Assembly: GCA_958299035.1 (NCBI GenBank)
Contig: CATQJL010000223.1
Coordinates: 54,356,302 to 54,420,301, forward strand
DNA length: 64,000 nt
Direction: 5' to 3'
Source of the DNA: Cylicocyclus nassatus
Taxonomy: Eukaryota; Nematoda; Chromadorea; Rhabditida; Strongylidae
In this document: piece by piece, positions 1-16,442 of the stretch
Layout: each line of letters opens with the position of its first letter
Position numbering within the stretch: the stretch's first letter is position 1
The notes under the pieces: generated by a model
What the model was told of the DNA's origin: nothing
Databases searched by the model: none
The model's input: the letters and a program-made list of their open reading frames with translations, nothing else
Program-made: the position numbers and the translations under genes

Positions 1-128
1 AGGGAAGAACTTAGGATCGAGGGCAGAGTCTGTCATTTCACTCCATCCATTAACCTTAACTCACTGTAATGAAGAAAAACTACAACTAGCTTCTGATGAG
101 TGGGTGATGTGTTTTTGTGTATGTTTAA

Positions 129-265
129 CACATCCACGACAAGGCCGATTTTTTAAATTACTGCCGTTTCGGACCAGAGCCTTTTTTGCTTTGTCAAACT
201 TACGGCCCACCCTTGGGTCGTATTGTCCGAAGTGGCAGAACCCCTGTCGTATTGTCGTGAATGTG
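129..265. mobile_element. short TTAA-type (piggyBac-like) MITE
   Basis: Non-coding 137-bp element. It starts CACATCCACGACAAGG directly after TTAA (125-128) and ends ATTGTCGTGAATGTG directly before CTAA (266-269), so the ends are inverted repeats and the target site is TTAA with one change. The first ~110 bp match the left end of the element at 1545-2314. A subterminal hairpin is built from CCCACCCTTGGG. TTAA targets are typical of piggyBac elements; no transposase is present. Confidence 0.6.
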
Positions 266-640
266 CTAATGTAGAGGGTTCATACGTCTTTCAAAGGAAA
301 CACAAGATTCGACTCTTCAAACTTTTTGATATTTCCGGCTTCAAACCTAAAGTGGATCTTGATTTAGTGGTGATCCTGTGGAGCTTGCCTGTACTATTGA
401 ATAATCATCAAATGTCCAATAAAACTAAAGAGAACACTATTTTGTTCTCGGAAAGAACTATGAGACAACATAGAGAGGTAACAATGATTTTCCACTACCC
501 TGGTCTTCGAATTACCAACGGACCGTCTACGCAGATTGTCGACTTCCGTGTTTCTGCCGTTCCGGGAGGGCGGTGGGGAACGGAACTTATGTGCCCGAAG
601 CATTTGCCGCAGCGTAGTTATCGAGGCATGAGTTTTTTTT

Positions 641-1176
641 CCTAGTCAGCACTGTATGAGAGCCAATCTGTACATACTGCACTCTCGTCCTCATCCTGGT
701 ATACAGGAAACTGAATTTTGATGAAATTTCGAATCAAAGTTCAGTAGCGATATATGTTCCATTGAAATGAAAACTTTAATTCAAGGGTTTTCAAGCGCGC
801 TGTTCCGAAAATGCCAGTGGTTTTGCTCAATACCAAATTTACTCCCTTTTTGAAAAATAAAGCTTTTTTACGAGTTCACCGTAAATTTGCAAAAGCTGAT
901 ATTAAAGGATTTTCATCAGCTGGGGTTTTTTGAATTTACGGTAAAGTCATGAAAAATTTATTTAAAAAGGGAGTAAATATGGTATTGAGCAAAACCACTA
1001 GCATATTCGGAAGCAGCGTGCTCTGGAAGACCTAAATATAAGTTTTTACTTCAATGGGACATATATCGGTACTGAACTTTGAATTCGAGATTTCACTGAA
1101 ATTCAGTGTCCTGTATACCAAGATGAGGACGAAGGTGCTGTATGCACAGACTGGCTCTCATACGGAGCTGACTAGG
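641..1176. mobile_element. 0.54 kb palindromic (foldback) element
   Basis: The left half (from CCTAGTCAGC) is repeated in inverted form in the right half (ending GCTGACTAGG), with the centre near 908 where AAAGCTGAT faces ATCAGCTGG. Both arms hold matching long stretches (for example TTTGCTCAATACCA and its complement). A weaker inverted match continues outward to about 540 and 1290 (GCATTTGCCGCAGCGTAG against CTAGGCTGCGGCAAGTGC), so the whole unit may be ~750 bp. No coding capacity; superfamily not assignable because no target duplication is clear. Confidence 0.65.
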
Positions 1177-1544
1177 TGCTAATCAGCATTGCTGACATCT
1201 CATAACCTCTATGACTAGGCTGCGGCAAGTGCTTCGAGTAAAGTGCTTCCCATGCCCCTGAATTCGAATATGAGTAGAGAATCCGCGAAAACCTCGACAT
1301 TTCCTGTTTAGTAGAACCCGCGAGGGTGTCTGGGTGAACGGTGATTGGTGGGCACGGATTGGGGAAGGGGGGATGGTTACCGGAGGGGAGCAGTGCCGAC
1401 TTGGGCTCCTCTGCCTCTTCATTATTTTCTCTCTTTCGAATCTAGATTTTGAGCCGCGACTTGGACATTGATGTGATGGGAGGGCCTGCTATCGTATGAC
1501 GTCACAAGCTCAAAATACCAAATTTAGAGTGGGCGGTCCCTTAA

Positions 1545-2314
1545 CACATTCACGACAAGGCCGATTTTTCGATTACTGCCGTTTCAGGCCAGAGCCTTTT
1601 TGCTTTGTCAAACTCACGACTCACCCATGAGTCGTATCGTCCGTGGTAGTCTTTCTGGAAAAGTTCAAAATATGACCGAATTTTCACAGAGGGATAATCG
1701 AGAGCGCTGATTCTCAAAAAACAATTTATTTCCGTTTTAGGCGTTATACGGTAAAGTTACGGTAGTCATCCTGTACAAAACCAACATCAGGGATTTTCGT
1801 GAGAAATTTTGTTTTGGGGTTATTTTACTTATTCATGTTTATAGTGTCCACTTTGTTCACTACTGTCTCACAGTGGGTATGGTAGCAATATGGTAGAATT
1901 CTCAAAACTGATGTAAGAAGGTGATATTAGAACTTAGGACTATCATTTTCGTGATCAGCATGCTACAAAACCTATATATCTAAAATTTTCCTAGAGCTTC
2001 CTAGAATGAACAATGCAAAAAATCAACAAAGTCAATGAAACCGATAATTTTTGATGGGCTAACGTCTGTCTCTTGCCCTCCCCGCATTACTCGTGCATGT
2101 AAACTTGATTTTCCAGAAACAGCATCATGAGCTGAAAATCTGTGAGTTAAATCTATCTACGGTGTACCTACCGTAACATTACATTACAGTATCCCAAGCC
2201 CGGACCACTCTGGCTAAGCTCAACTGGTGTCCATAATATGCCAGAACCCCATTGGCAAAGCTAGAGCTTCAGGGATCTTACGACCCACCGATGGGTCGTA
2301 TTGTCGTAAATGTG
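1545..2314. mobile_element. 770-bp TTAA-flanked (piggyBac-like) MITE
   Basis: Begins CACATTCACGACAAGG and ends TTGTCGTAAATGTG, an inverted pair, with an exact TTAA on both sides (1541-1544 and 2315-2318). Both ends carry a subterminal hairpin: ACGACTCACCCATGAGTCGT on the left and ACGACCCACCGATGGGTCGT on the right. It shares its left ~110 bp with the short copy at 129-265. The interior (1650-2260) has no coding sequence that I can support. TTAA duplication plus terminal CAC supports a piggyBac-type non-autonomous element. Confidence 0.75.
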
Positions 2315-2318
2315 TTAA

Positions 2319-2672
2319 GATGCGTGTAACATTGAAGGGCACGAGATTCAAATGCTGACAATTCTTCAAAACCTTCATGAATGCCAGTGCCTTTGCAATG
2401 CCTGTTGCATGAGCGGATTTGTTTTTCGTTGAAGAATGAGACACGGTACTCGTCGATGACGACTAGTTTTTCATGGAGGATAAGCGCTCTCTATCCGGTT
2501 TAGATTACGCAATGATGATGCTTGCGATGGATCCCTCAAAAAAGGCAAGCTTTATCATACTGCATTTACAAGGCTACGATTCAACGCAGAGAGTGTATAC
2601 TGTTGTGTAGTGTAGCGTCATCATCAACATAATCACAGAGATGGACTTTTGTAGGGTGTTCTTTCATAAGGA
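2319..2672. other. unassigned sequence
   Basis: AT-rich intergenic or intronic DNA between the TTAA MITE and the Cys-rich reading frame. I see no splice-bounded exon, RNA gene or repeat here beyond the right flank of the MITE. Confidence 0.3.
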
Positions 2673-3022
2673 TTACGGTAATCGTATTTTCGACACCGCT
2701 GCAGCAGGATTTGTATCAAATGAGTTTTTGTTACTCAAAATGTAAGGCTGGACAAGGCGTAAGGTATATTTACTACTGCCTTGCTGGTAAGTGGGTAGAG
2801 GGCTATACGTCGCCGAAAAGGGAGGTCCCGCCTGGACATCTGCAACAACTACGCACCTCTTGCATGCACAGAAGGTGTACATTGTGGCAGTTGTCCGCGG
2901 ACCTGCCCTTTCGACGATATAGTCCTCTACCCTTGCGCAGTGATAACACACTGTTTGATATCGACAATCATCTATTCTGTGACTAGGAGACACGCGACCG
3001 CATTGCGGACATTGTCTTAACA
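2673..3022 (-). CDS. putative exon of an unrecognised Cys-rich protein
   Basis: Open frame of about 115 codons on the minus strand, entered after an in-frame stop, so an upstream splice acceptor or start is not fixed. It is dense in cysteine: RQCPQCGRVSPSHRIDDC, then VCYHCARVEDY, then YTFCACKRCVVV, i.e. two CxxC pairs, further single Cys and a CxCxxC group, followed by a Cys-free polar tail. The end may be a donor (GCAGCG|GTGTCG near 2694) or the stop at 2673. The spacing suggests metal binding or a disulphide-rich secreted domain, but no family match is clear to me. Shared frame, even codon use and ordered Cys spacing argue for real coding; the absence of a start and the short length argue for caution. 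It lies 3 kb downstream of, and on the same strand as, the OVO-like gene, but its motif is not the third OVO finger. Confidence 0.4.
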
Positions 3023-7690
<4,668 letters not shown>

Positions 7691-8667
7691 ATAACTCGTG
7701 TATGAGCTTCAACGTACAACTTGTTGCAGCTTGTTTCGCTCAAAGCTGAAGTTGCTTAAGCCTCGTATTGTTCTTTTTTGGAAAATCTTTTTTGAGTAAT
7801 TCATTACAAAGCTGATGAAAAATGAGTTGAACACTTTGCTTGTCCTGATGCCTTCAAATCGATAGTGATTCTGCGTTAGTAACAAATCTAGTAAAACAAA
7901 AACCAGTCAGGAAACTTTGAATTCCAACCATCTTCGAATTTTGAATCACGTTCTGATTTCCTCCAAATCAAAGGAACACAGCTTTGTTTATCAATCAAAA
8001 GCTTCAAAAAATTGTTCACAATGGTTTCAGAAAGTTCACAAAAAGGCCCCACTGCTTCAGTAGTGCTGTGATATTCAAGAGGGGCCAAAAAGAAAACTCA
8101 AAAACTTTCAAACAAAACCTATTAGATTGTGCAAAAATCTATAAGTTGACGCATAAAACCAAAAAAACATAAGAATGTTTTGAAAACGGTAATTATATTT
8201 TTCCAAAGGACATCATTCACTTTTTGCATGTATCAGTGTACCTTATCATGAACATTAGTGATTTTTGATTTGAAAGCGAAAAAAAGAATAAAAGTTTCAC
8301 ATAACTGTAGGAACTTTAGGTCACACAAATTCCTCCCAGATAGAAATAGCATGTCATAAAACCAAAAGCACAGAATGAGGAACTAGTAGACGTTTTAGTA
8401 AATTTAGCGACCTTTCAAGAAATCAGTTCTTGGATGCTTCTCTTTACTAGCTTGTATCATTGCGATTTTATAGCAATCTGCTACCGTGGCATTTGTAAGC
8501 TGCAAGATTTTCTTTATCTGAGTTTAGTGAGAGATTTTATTGAAGTTTGAAAAGAGTATGAATCCTCCGAATTTTGAGGCGCAAGACTTATGTATGAACC
8601 TAACATTTTACATTTTTTTAAATCAGTTGATGACTTGCTTAGATGATTTTTAGGCCTCAGAAACAAA
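7691..8667. other. upstream region of the OVO-like gene
   Basis: AT-rich DNA 5' of the first coding exon (minus strand). It should contain the promoter, but I see no TATA box, trans-splice site or other motif that I can assign. Confidence 0.3.
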
Positions 8668-8799
8668 ATGGAGCGGCGGCGAAATAGCATTGAGAAGCGT
8701 CAAAAAGGTTTGAAGCTTGAGTGGAAGACAGCTGTACATGCAATATGTGAAAGCGCAGATACGAAGAGAAGCGTGAAAACCTTAAGCTCGATTACTTAG
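8668..8799 (+). CDS. possible small ORF, 43 aa, basic
   Basis: ATG lies 15 bp after an acceptor-like GATTTTTAG (8653), as in trans-spliced nematode mRNAs, and the frame MERRRNSIEKRQKGLKLEW... runs to TAG at 8797-8799; an AATAAA follows at 8810. The peptide is basic and has no domain that I recognise. The arrangement is suggestive but such a short frame could be chance. Confidence 0.22.
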   Translation: MERRRNSIEKRQKGLKLEWKTAVHAICESADTKRSVKTLSSIT

Positions 8800-8837
8800 T
8801 TCATCAACTCAATAAATGAGGCTTAGGAGCCAGTTGA

Positions 8838-9206
8838 CTAATTTTTTTCCTCTAAGAAACGGCTAGACGCGGCCGCGCGGACGCAGCGGGTGGTTGACGT
8901 CCATTGGCTAACACCACTGTCACTGACTGGCATACGGTAACGCGATGGGGCCGGGAGGGGGGGGGTGAAGGGAGTGCGCGCGCAAAACGGGCTCGCGGCT
9001 ACAGCCGCGACCATGAGTGTTTTGCTATGGAGAAGCAGCACTCGAAAGGCGATTATACGCTCTAACCGGCAGACAATGCGCAAGAACTCGACACCATGCG
9101 GGAATTGAAATGTTGTTCGACCGACACTGGGAACAGTGCAGCAGAAAAGGAGCATTGCGTTGTCGTCGCGGATTAGCAGAGGTTTAGAAAAATGGGAAAA
9201 TCTCAC
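8838..9206. other. GC-rich island with a G run
   Basis: Locally very GC- and CpG-rich for this AT-rich region, with GGCCGCGCGGACGC, a G9 run at ~8955 and GTGCGCGCGC. Frames are open on the minus strand, as expected from low stop density in GC-rich DNA, and none shows a domain. It may be a promoter or enhancer area between the OVO-like gene and the next gene; this is inference. Confidence 0.35.
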
Positions 9207-10432
9207 AAATGCTTAAAAAGTTCTGACAATCATATGGTCGTGGATTCATCGCTCCACAAATGCGTGAAAGAGAAATAAAAATAAAAATATTCAAAGTACT
9301 CTCTTTAGAGCATTGGTGTGGGTTTGTCTGCTATGTACTGAGTAATTATTTCTTCTTTTTCTCCGCCGTATCTCGAATGTGCAAGGCATAAATGAATATA
9401 CAAGGCGAAACAAAGACAGCACACTCTTTAAGGTAAGAGTACCGGTTACACAAAGTGCTTTTACCTCAAATTTTGGATTCAAGGCGATCAGTAACTCAAA
9501 ATATCAGCACTCGTTTGCAAGAAGAAGATGACTAAGAGATATATGGAGTTCTACAACTTTTCCTCAAAATCCTGTATGCAAATCATTGCCTTTTCTCCCT
9601 ATTAAATATTCAGAAAAAGATCTGGTGATCCAAACTTTCTCTAAGGGACCAGATATTGATATACAGCTCCGTTTTATTCTTTACAAACGGATTTGTATAT
9701 ACTGAATTTATGTGGTTTCGGCAAAACTCGAAGAAAGTTCAGGCAGAGCTGAAACAGATTACAAGAAAAACCAAAATAGAAAAAAAAACTGTATTAAGAA
9801 TAAAAATTGATTGCTAAACTGAAGGCGACTGAAAATGGCCCTTCAAGATCCAGTGGTCATATTTGAGGTTAACAGACCTCAAAATGCAAAAAAAGCTTTT
9901 TTGTTGAGAGAATTCATTTTCGCGGAAATTGTTATACTAAGAATGGTAGAAGTCAATAATGCAATCAACGTTTAATTGTTTCACAAACTTTACAGAATGA
10001 TTTTAACAGGACTTTTTTGTGCATCCCAAGAAATATTTTCGAGACTTTTTGTTGATGCAGGAGTGTGAAAAGTGTTGAGTCGCTCCAAAAATATTAGAAA
10101 ATTTCTGAACGAGTTGCGACACGCTACCTGGTTCTTGTAACCAAAGTTTCTGTCGGCGTACTGTAATTCTTCTATTCAAGGGAGCAGGGAAATTACGTAA
10201 AAGAGCGAGTATTACAGAGAAATGTTATTGTTATACGAGGTAGTTTGATTTTTATGCTTGTTTTCGAGGTTTGAGGGTATTCGATGGCTAAATTTTTATT
10301 GGAGAACACTACCATCTCAAGAAGCTTAACAATAGTTATCTGCGCAAATCGTGCGCTTTCATTGCTCATCAAACCTTAAGAACTATTCTAATCAAAAAGA
10401 CTTTTTTCTGCCCCCTGACAAGAGTAGAATCT
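9207..10432. other. unassigned AT-rich stretch
   Basis: No exon with paired splice sites, RNA gene, or inverted repeat recognised. Confidence 0.3.
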
Positions 10433-10690
10433 TCAAGAACCAGTCGTTACTATGAATAGGAAATACTTTGATGGCAAACAGTTGTGCGCCGCATGAAGTA
10501 GCGGTAGCGAACGAGGCGGCGACGGCCTTGGCGAGGCGGTGAAGTGCGACTGAGAAGAGCTGGTCGAACAATACATATGGGGAATATCGACAAAACATCG
10601 GCCAGGAATTGGAAATTGAGACCGCCACGAGTTGTGAACGTTAGGACAGCTGAAGACTGTGTGTTGTGCAGCCAAAATGTCGAATGGGGA
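10433..10690 (-). CDS. coding-like segment, Ser/Pro-rich, unrecognised
   Basis: Minus-strand frame reading AAQHTVFSCPNVHNSW, then SSSQSHFTASPRPSPPRSLP, ending at possible donors AAA|GTATTT (10470) or ATA|GTAACG. GC-rich compared with its flanks. Composition resembles a transcription-factor low-complexity region. The phases do not join the OVO-like exon 1 or 2, so I cannot place it in that gene. Overlapping frames on the same strand are also open, so coding is not certain. Confidence 0.22.
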   Translation of the reverse strand, partial: SPFDILAAQHTVFSCPNVHNSWRSQFPIPGRCFVDIPHMYCSTSSSQSHFTASPRPSPPRSLPLLHAAHNCLPSKYFLFIVTTGS

Positions 10691-10803
10691 AGATAGCGAC
10701 CTCTTCCTCCTAGCAGGCTAGCCATGGGTGACGCGTATAAGAAGGAACGGTTGTTCGCTCTTGGAATTAGTGGCTCAGCCGCAGCTAAGCTGAAAATAAC
10801 CAC

Positions 10804-11958
10804 CCAGCAATGTGCGCTGCGCTGATCACAACATGTACACCGAACACTGAACGGTTGTGCTGAAGTGTACGGTAGTCAGGGCGTGTGTGCGATTAGGAAA
10901 AGATGACGAGGCGAGCGAGTAGGTAATTATGAGGGATGAGAAGACACCCAACGAGGCGACCGACACCGTCGCCATCATCGCTGCTACTACTACTGCGTGG
11001 AGGTTACTGGTTAGTTAAACTGGGCGAACCTGAAAGAGGTGTGCGTTCGCACTTCTTCTGCTCTGAAGTTGAAGTGAAAACATGTCGAAGGCACTTGAAA
11101 CTGCTGCGATGACGGTGTTTCCTGCACTTTTTCCTCGCCCTTGCTAACCTTCAAAGCAACAGTCAGTTCTGACCGATGCGACTCCTTGCGGGAAAGAGAA
11201 GCAGATTCTATATAGATCGAGCTAATACTGCTAAGAATAGTAGGGTTTGCAATAATATGTTTTATTTTCCTAATATGACGCTTGATACTGCACACATAGA
11301 AAAACTATAGGTCAAGAGATCAGCAACTCGAAAGGTAGCTTGCACAACTCGCATGGGACTCCAAGGTTACAGATTGTTAGTAGAACCGATACGATGCAAA
11401 CATACCGATCAGAAATGATTGTGCACATACTCAGCATCTACGCCTACTCAAAAAAAGTTGAATCAAAAACGATTTTGTTGGGTTGGGCAACCTGTAAGTA
11501 GAAATGTAAAAATATGGTGCGCATGGTGTGCCATTACACCTATTGGATTACATATGACTTGAGCTAAGAATCACTTATTACAAATGGTTGAGTATAAGTC
11601 GCTAACTATTGAAAGTCTTCCTGTGTTGTGCTGGCTTCGAACTTGCCAAACTTTATGTTTTTAGAAGAAAATGATTTCTGATTCAACAAGTTCACATCAC
11701 GCAAATGATGATACGTATTTTTTTGAATGGTGGTTGAAGACAGATCAAACTGTATCACAAGAGAGGATGACAGTCAGCAGTTCAAGTGCAAGAGTGTCAT
11801 AAACTTGATTTCTGTCCAGTGACGGTTTACCTTTCATATAATTAGAGGGTACTCCACACAATTACGCTACAAAGTTCTTCTGAAGAATTCTCTGGTTGTT
11901 GAATGTGCGGCCATAGCTAGTCATCGTAACTTCTTGAGCAGAATAAAAAGTTTCACAG
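10804..11958. other. mostly unassigned; weak coding-like frame at 11011-11240 (minus)
   Basis: The minus-strand frame at 11011-11240 (SLSRKESHRSELTVALK, QQFQVPSTCFHFNFRAEE) has coding-like codons and ends at a stop, but no domain and no clear splice acceptor. The remainder has nothing that I recognise. Confidence 0.25.
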
Positions 11959-12060
11959 AGGCCAGCCGATATCCACATGCAAAAGGCAGAGGATCCGATG
12001 CATTTAGCTGTTTTAAAGCGCGATCATTATACAGAGAATTTGCTGAAGGCTTACGTTGAG
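11959..12060 (+). CDS. internal exon, 34 codons, unrecognised protein
   Basis: Bounded by acceptor AGTTTCACAG (ending 11958) and a consensus donor GAG|GTGAGC (12061), phase 0 to phase 0, giving RPADIHMQKAEDPMHLAVLK followed by RDHYTENLLKAYVE. Both boundaries and an open frame of coding-like composition make this a good exon candidate. DPMHLAVLKRDH is faintly ankyrin-like, which is not enough to name it. Neighbouring exons on the plus strand were not found within 1 kb on either side, so long introns are implied. Confidence 0.5.
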
Positions 12061-14734
12061 GTGAGCAAGAACTTTTTCTAACATCATTTGAAAGGCTAGA
12101 TAGATTTTATAAAGTCAAGTAATTCAAAGAGAATGTTCAAAGAGACGAAACAAAAATGAGGGTGGCGTTCCTATTGACGGTTTCCCTTGATTTTCTGTCC
12201 GTTGTTTATTGAGTCGACTCCTAGAATGTTATGAAAGTCATCACCAATTTTGGACTTTGTCGCACAATATGAGTTGAAAAAAAAAACAAGTTTCCTTAAG
12301 TAGCAAGATTGTACTACACATTACATAATCATGCTAATATGCAATTGTCAACAAAGCAACATAGTAGCTCTTTCGCAAGAATTAAATCTCATTTTTGGTA
12401 TTTCATGAACAAGAATAGCAAATTGCATAACTTGTGGTTTGAGAGCAGCCATGTTCTTAATTTTTCCGTTCGTGGTAGTAATATTATGCCTCTTCTTTCT
12501 GTTCTTGTAGTACTTGGTAGTGTTTTAAATAAGATAATACACAGCTTTGCTCGAAGACTAAGAGTCAAGATCGCTCTGCATGCGCGTGATTGACAGGTTC
12601 AGACTTGTTCTTACCTTAATTTATGTAGTGAAGCATTCAAATTGAAGTAGTGCGCAAGTGCTAACTTGTTTATCACCATAAGCAAAATGTTCCTGAGTTG
12701 CCGGAATTCGAAACCGATGATTTCTACCTCCTGCATGAATATACTACAGATTCGTGTCCAGTCTGAGTCGCGTGACAGATTGATAACTCCCTCCCCTCCC
12801 CTTTCCCCATCCCACGCTTGGCCGTCACCGCTTTGTTTGCTGAATGAGCGGTTGTTTGCGGCAGCTGTGACCGCCGCGGCGACGAGCGGTTGCAGCCATT
12901 ACCGTAACCTCCGCAAGTATGGACGATGTGCACTCACACGCGCCACAAACGGCACAAAGAAGGTTTCGCAAATAGACGAGCGCTGTTCTGAGATTCTAAC
13001 TGAAACCGATGGTGTGCGACGAATAGATGCCGGTTTCGAATCAGAACGTTTTATCCCCGCACGCAGTGCACATATATACGCATGCAAATGCCGGTCTTTG
13101 ACACGCCGCTAACAGAATACGATGCAGAATGACGGCAGATGCATCGGATATGTGGACCCATCAGTAAGAGGGTGCCCAGAGCGAGAGGGACTGAGTAAGG
13201 AGGGTACGGGTGGAGGAGGGAGGGGAGAGGGGCAGGAAGATTTCAGAAGAATCTGCAGTGGTCGTTATTACTTCAGTAGTCATCTGTTTAGCAATTCTGG
13301 ACTTGAAATGGAGCAGGCCGGTTGGGGTTGAACAGAGCATACCCAGGACCTATTCAAGTTGCCTCAGGGCGTGCTGTCTGATCGGCCTGCTCAGCCTCAA
13401 TTTGTATTTGACCTACAGCTGACTATTGGAATGAAGAGCGTTTTGATTTGACTACATCCTAGAAATGCTGAAATTCTTGTGAGTGACGTGAAAAAATGGA
13501 CCAAAGCCACCTTAACAAGCATCTTACGAAACCCTCCATGACCTTGATTCAACGAGAGTTGCAGACAAAATTTTCCATAGCTGTGATCAATAACTTGTTT
13601 AGGAGAAACGGAAAGCAGCACAAATCGCAAGCACCATTTGGAGCAGATCAAAGACCGCGTTTTAGACCGTGTGGAAAGGTGAAACAAAACGGCAACATAC
13701 CACTTATAATCCGATGAATCAGAACTATCACGAAGAAATAGAAAGGTTATCTCAGATTCTAGGAGTTCCAAACAGTTTCATAAGAAAATCGCTACTACCT
13801 TTAAAAAAATCAAATCCTCTCTATTTATTTGGCCATTAGCTGTTCATCGATCTTGGATAAGCTCAGATTCGTGCAGTTTTGCTCACCGTTGTCAGCAGTA
13901 TTATGTCATTCACGTGTCTCGCAAATTACTCACAAGCAAGTGACGGGGTTTTTGTCTGAGTTCCATTTTCTGAGCACTATTTCCGTAGAACATTTCAAAC
14001 CGGACACTGCTCTTATAAAAGTCAGGTGTAGCACCTAAGCGGACGCTTACCTGTCAGTTCAAATTGCATTTTTATAGTTTGTAGGAGAGTCCCACCCGTC
14101 ACACCCCTACGTACTTTAATAAGGCCCTCAGTTCAGAACATGTGTTATGAACGAGCTTTACTACGGTTCCACGGCTCATAGTAGGCTGTATCACCTCGCT
14201 GCTGCTTCTCAGATAATTGAAAGTTACTTGCCAAAACTGAACTTAATAAAGCGAGGTCAAAAAAAGAAGATATTTGTCTTAGCTATCTCTCAAACATCAA
14301 AAGAAGTAATTCTAAAAAGTGTGAGTTAGCGTTATGCCCCCTAACATAAAGAAAAATGACGCTTTTCCTCAAAGCAAAAATGGGCCTAATTCATCTTGGT
14401 AGAGATGTTGATGAAGCTAGCATAGTAAGTGGAACCTTGCTAAAGATACAGTTTTAAATTTTTAAACAATCCTACACAAAGCCATGGCAAATCAAAAATT
14501 GCTGTTCATTACTTCTATGCCAACTCCATAATATTCAAAGGGCGGAGACTCACACCACAAAATCTACTATTTGCACACAGTCCTTGCAGCACAAAATCAA
14601 GAGTTCGAAAGACAGTATTTTGGCATTCTAAATATACGCGCACACTAGACAAAAATCGTTAAAAAGTTTCTTTCATCTCAACATCATTTTTGATTTTATG
14701 TTCAATTTGTGCGAATTCACTGGCTATGCAGCAG
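12061..14734. other. unassigned; GC-rich and purine-rich patches
   Basis: 12780-13100 is CpG-rich with open frames in several phases; 13185-13245 is a purine-rich run (GGAGGGAGGGGAGAGGGGC). A hydrophobic stretch follows at 13245-13330 in one frame (AVVVITSVVICLAIL), without convincing splice sites. No confident gene. Confidence 0.3.
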
Positions 14735-15194
14735 CGTACAGGGCTTATCAATTGCAGCGTCAGGTGCACCAGCATCTCCACTCACGCGCGGGAGTTTGCA
14801 CCTCTGCAGCGAACATGCTCTCTAACCATCTCCAGAAGATTAAGGCTCCGCCTTCCCCACGCTCGCGGTGGGAAAGTAATCAGAGAGTCAGAGTCCAGGC
14901 AGGCGAAGCGGCCGCGCGGGAGCAAAGATGCTGGTGCTTTTCCAACACTGCAGCTGTTAAGAACTGTATACAGGTCGTATCAAACGGAATGTCGCTTGCA
15001 TCATCATCTCCACTTCCGGCTAGACCTGCGTCTCTTCCGCGAACATGCTCTCTAATCACTTCCAACCGATTGAGGCTCCGCCTTTCTCGCGCTCGCCCTG
15101 GGAAAGTGATCAGAGAGCATATTCAGACATGCAGAGTCCAGCGCGGGAATGGAGATGCCGATGCAAGCGACACTGCGTTTGATAAGCCCTGTAC
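14735..15194. mobile_element. two adjacent copies of a ~235-bp TIR MITE
   Basis: Copy 1 spans about 14735-14970 and copy 2 about 14965-15194. The ends carry the inverted repeat TACAGGGCTTATCAAAYGCA...GCATCTCCA: forward at 14737 and 14970, reverse near 14915-14967 and 15145-15194. Each copy has the same interior with CGAACATGCTCTCTAA, GAGGCTCCGCCTT and AATCAGAGAG. They share or abut at a CTGTATACAG junction. This explains all long open frames in the region; none is a gene. Confidence 0.65.
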
Positions 15195-16442
15195 ACTCAA
15201 GCCATTTGCAGATTGAATGCGCATTGCACAAGAGCTCGATATTTGGCAGGATGTGTGCTTGCAAGCTGTAATATCTGGATGATTCCTGTTACAATCTACT
15301 TTTTTCACGAATAGGTGAAACAGGTGCAAGCGATCATTTTTTAACATTCTTTCACTTCTGTTTACAGACTGCTTAACATTAAACAGCTGTGAAGAGACGT
15401 GCGCAGTGTGCAGCCTCACTTGCTAGATTACAAATAACTCCGCTGTAAACCGTTGTAGCAAGAAGAGACAATTTGCTAAAAGAACAAATTAGTGCGGTGC
15501 ATTCTGTCGTTATGGTTTGACGGAGATACGGTAACGATGAAGAGACGATGACTGGCACCGACACCCCATTGGTACTAGCGCAACTTGTTTTAATGCGCCG
15601 TCACGCGCGCCGAACACAGTGCGTCATCGTTGCCGTTCGGTTTTCTTTCGACGCGCCACGCGGTCCGATGCGGTCATTACGATACGCTACGTTGAAGACG
15701 ACGACATGGCTGCCTTGCTGCGTAGCAAAAACGAAACTCGAATCAATGTCGGAGGTCCACTAACTGCTAGATCATGCGCATTCGTAACCGGAAATGAACA
15801 GCAACGCTTGCTGGTCGTATGCAATTGCTTGCGCAGGCAACTTTAGTGTGGTCATTTGGAGATTAACGTGGAGTTTGCATATTCCACAAGAAACCCAATG
15901 TCTCCTTAGTCAAAAACGACAGTAAAACCATTTGATGCCAAAAAAGTAATGTTCAGGAGTGAATATCGATTCCTAGACACATCACACCACTTACAAATAC
16001 CCAGAGGAGAAAACAACGATATCAAAATGGACAAAAACTGCGAGTGATGTGAGAGACAAAAGTGCAGTACACATAACAAGTGCTGAATAACTCGTCAACT
16101 CTTCTGTTGAGATCAGATATCATCTACTTATTTACTGATCAAAAAACTCGGAACCGCCTTGCACACATTGTCAAAAAAAGCTTCATCGCGTGATCATAAT
16201 TATAACTTGCAATCTCTTTGATCTAGGATTGCATCTTGAATCAGGAAAGAGCGAGTTGAAGCTTGTGACAATTTGTGCAAAGCGATTTTGAGTCTTCTAG
16301 TCATAAAGTGAGGATATTATCCGCTTTGATGGTAGGGTTATACACAAGAACAATTTTCAAGCATTGCCTGACAAGAATTTTCGCACGCTGTCTGACCTAT
16401 TCTTTCGATTCTAATGGAATAAACGAGGACAAGTATAGTTAA
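15195..16442. other. unassigned
   Basis: 15540-15850 is CpG-rich (GCGCCGTCACGCGCGCCG) with a plus-strand frame ending YVEDDDMAALLRSKNETRIN... and no domain or splice support. The remainder is AT-rich without recognised features. Confidence 0.3.

Noticed and set aside
14690..15419. Overlapping open frames up to 172 codons
   Set aside because: All lie in or across the tandem MITE pair.
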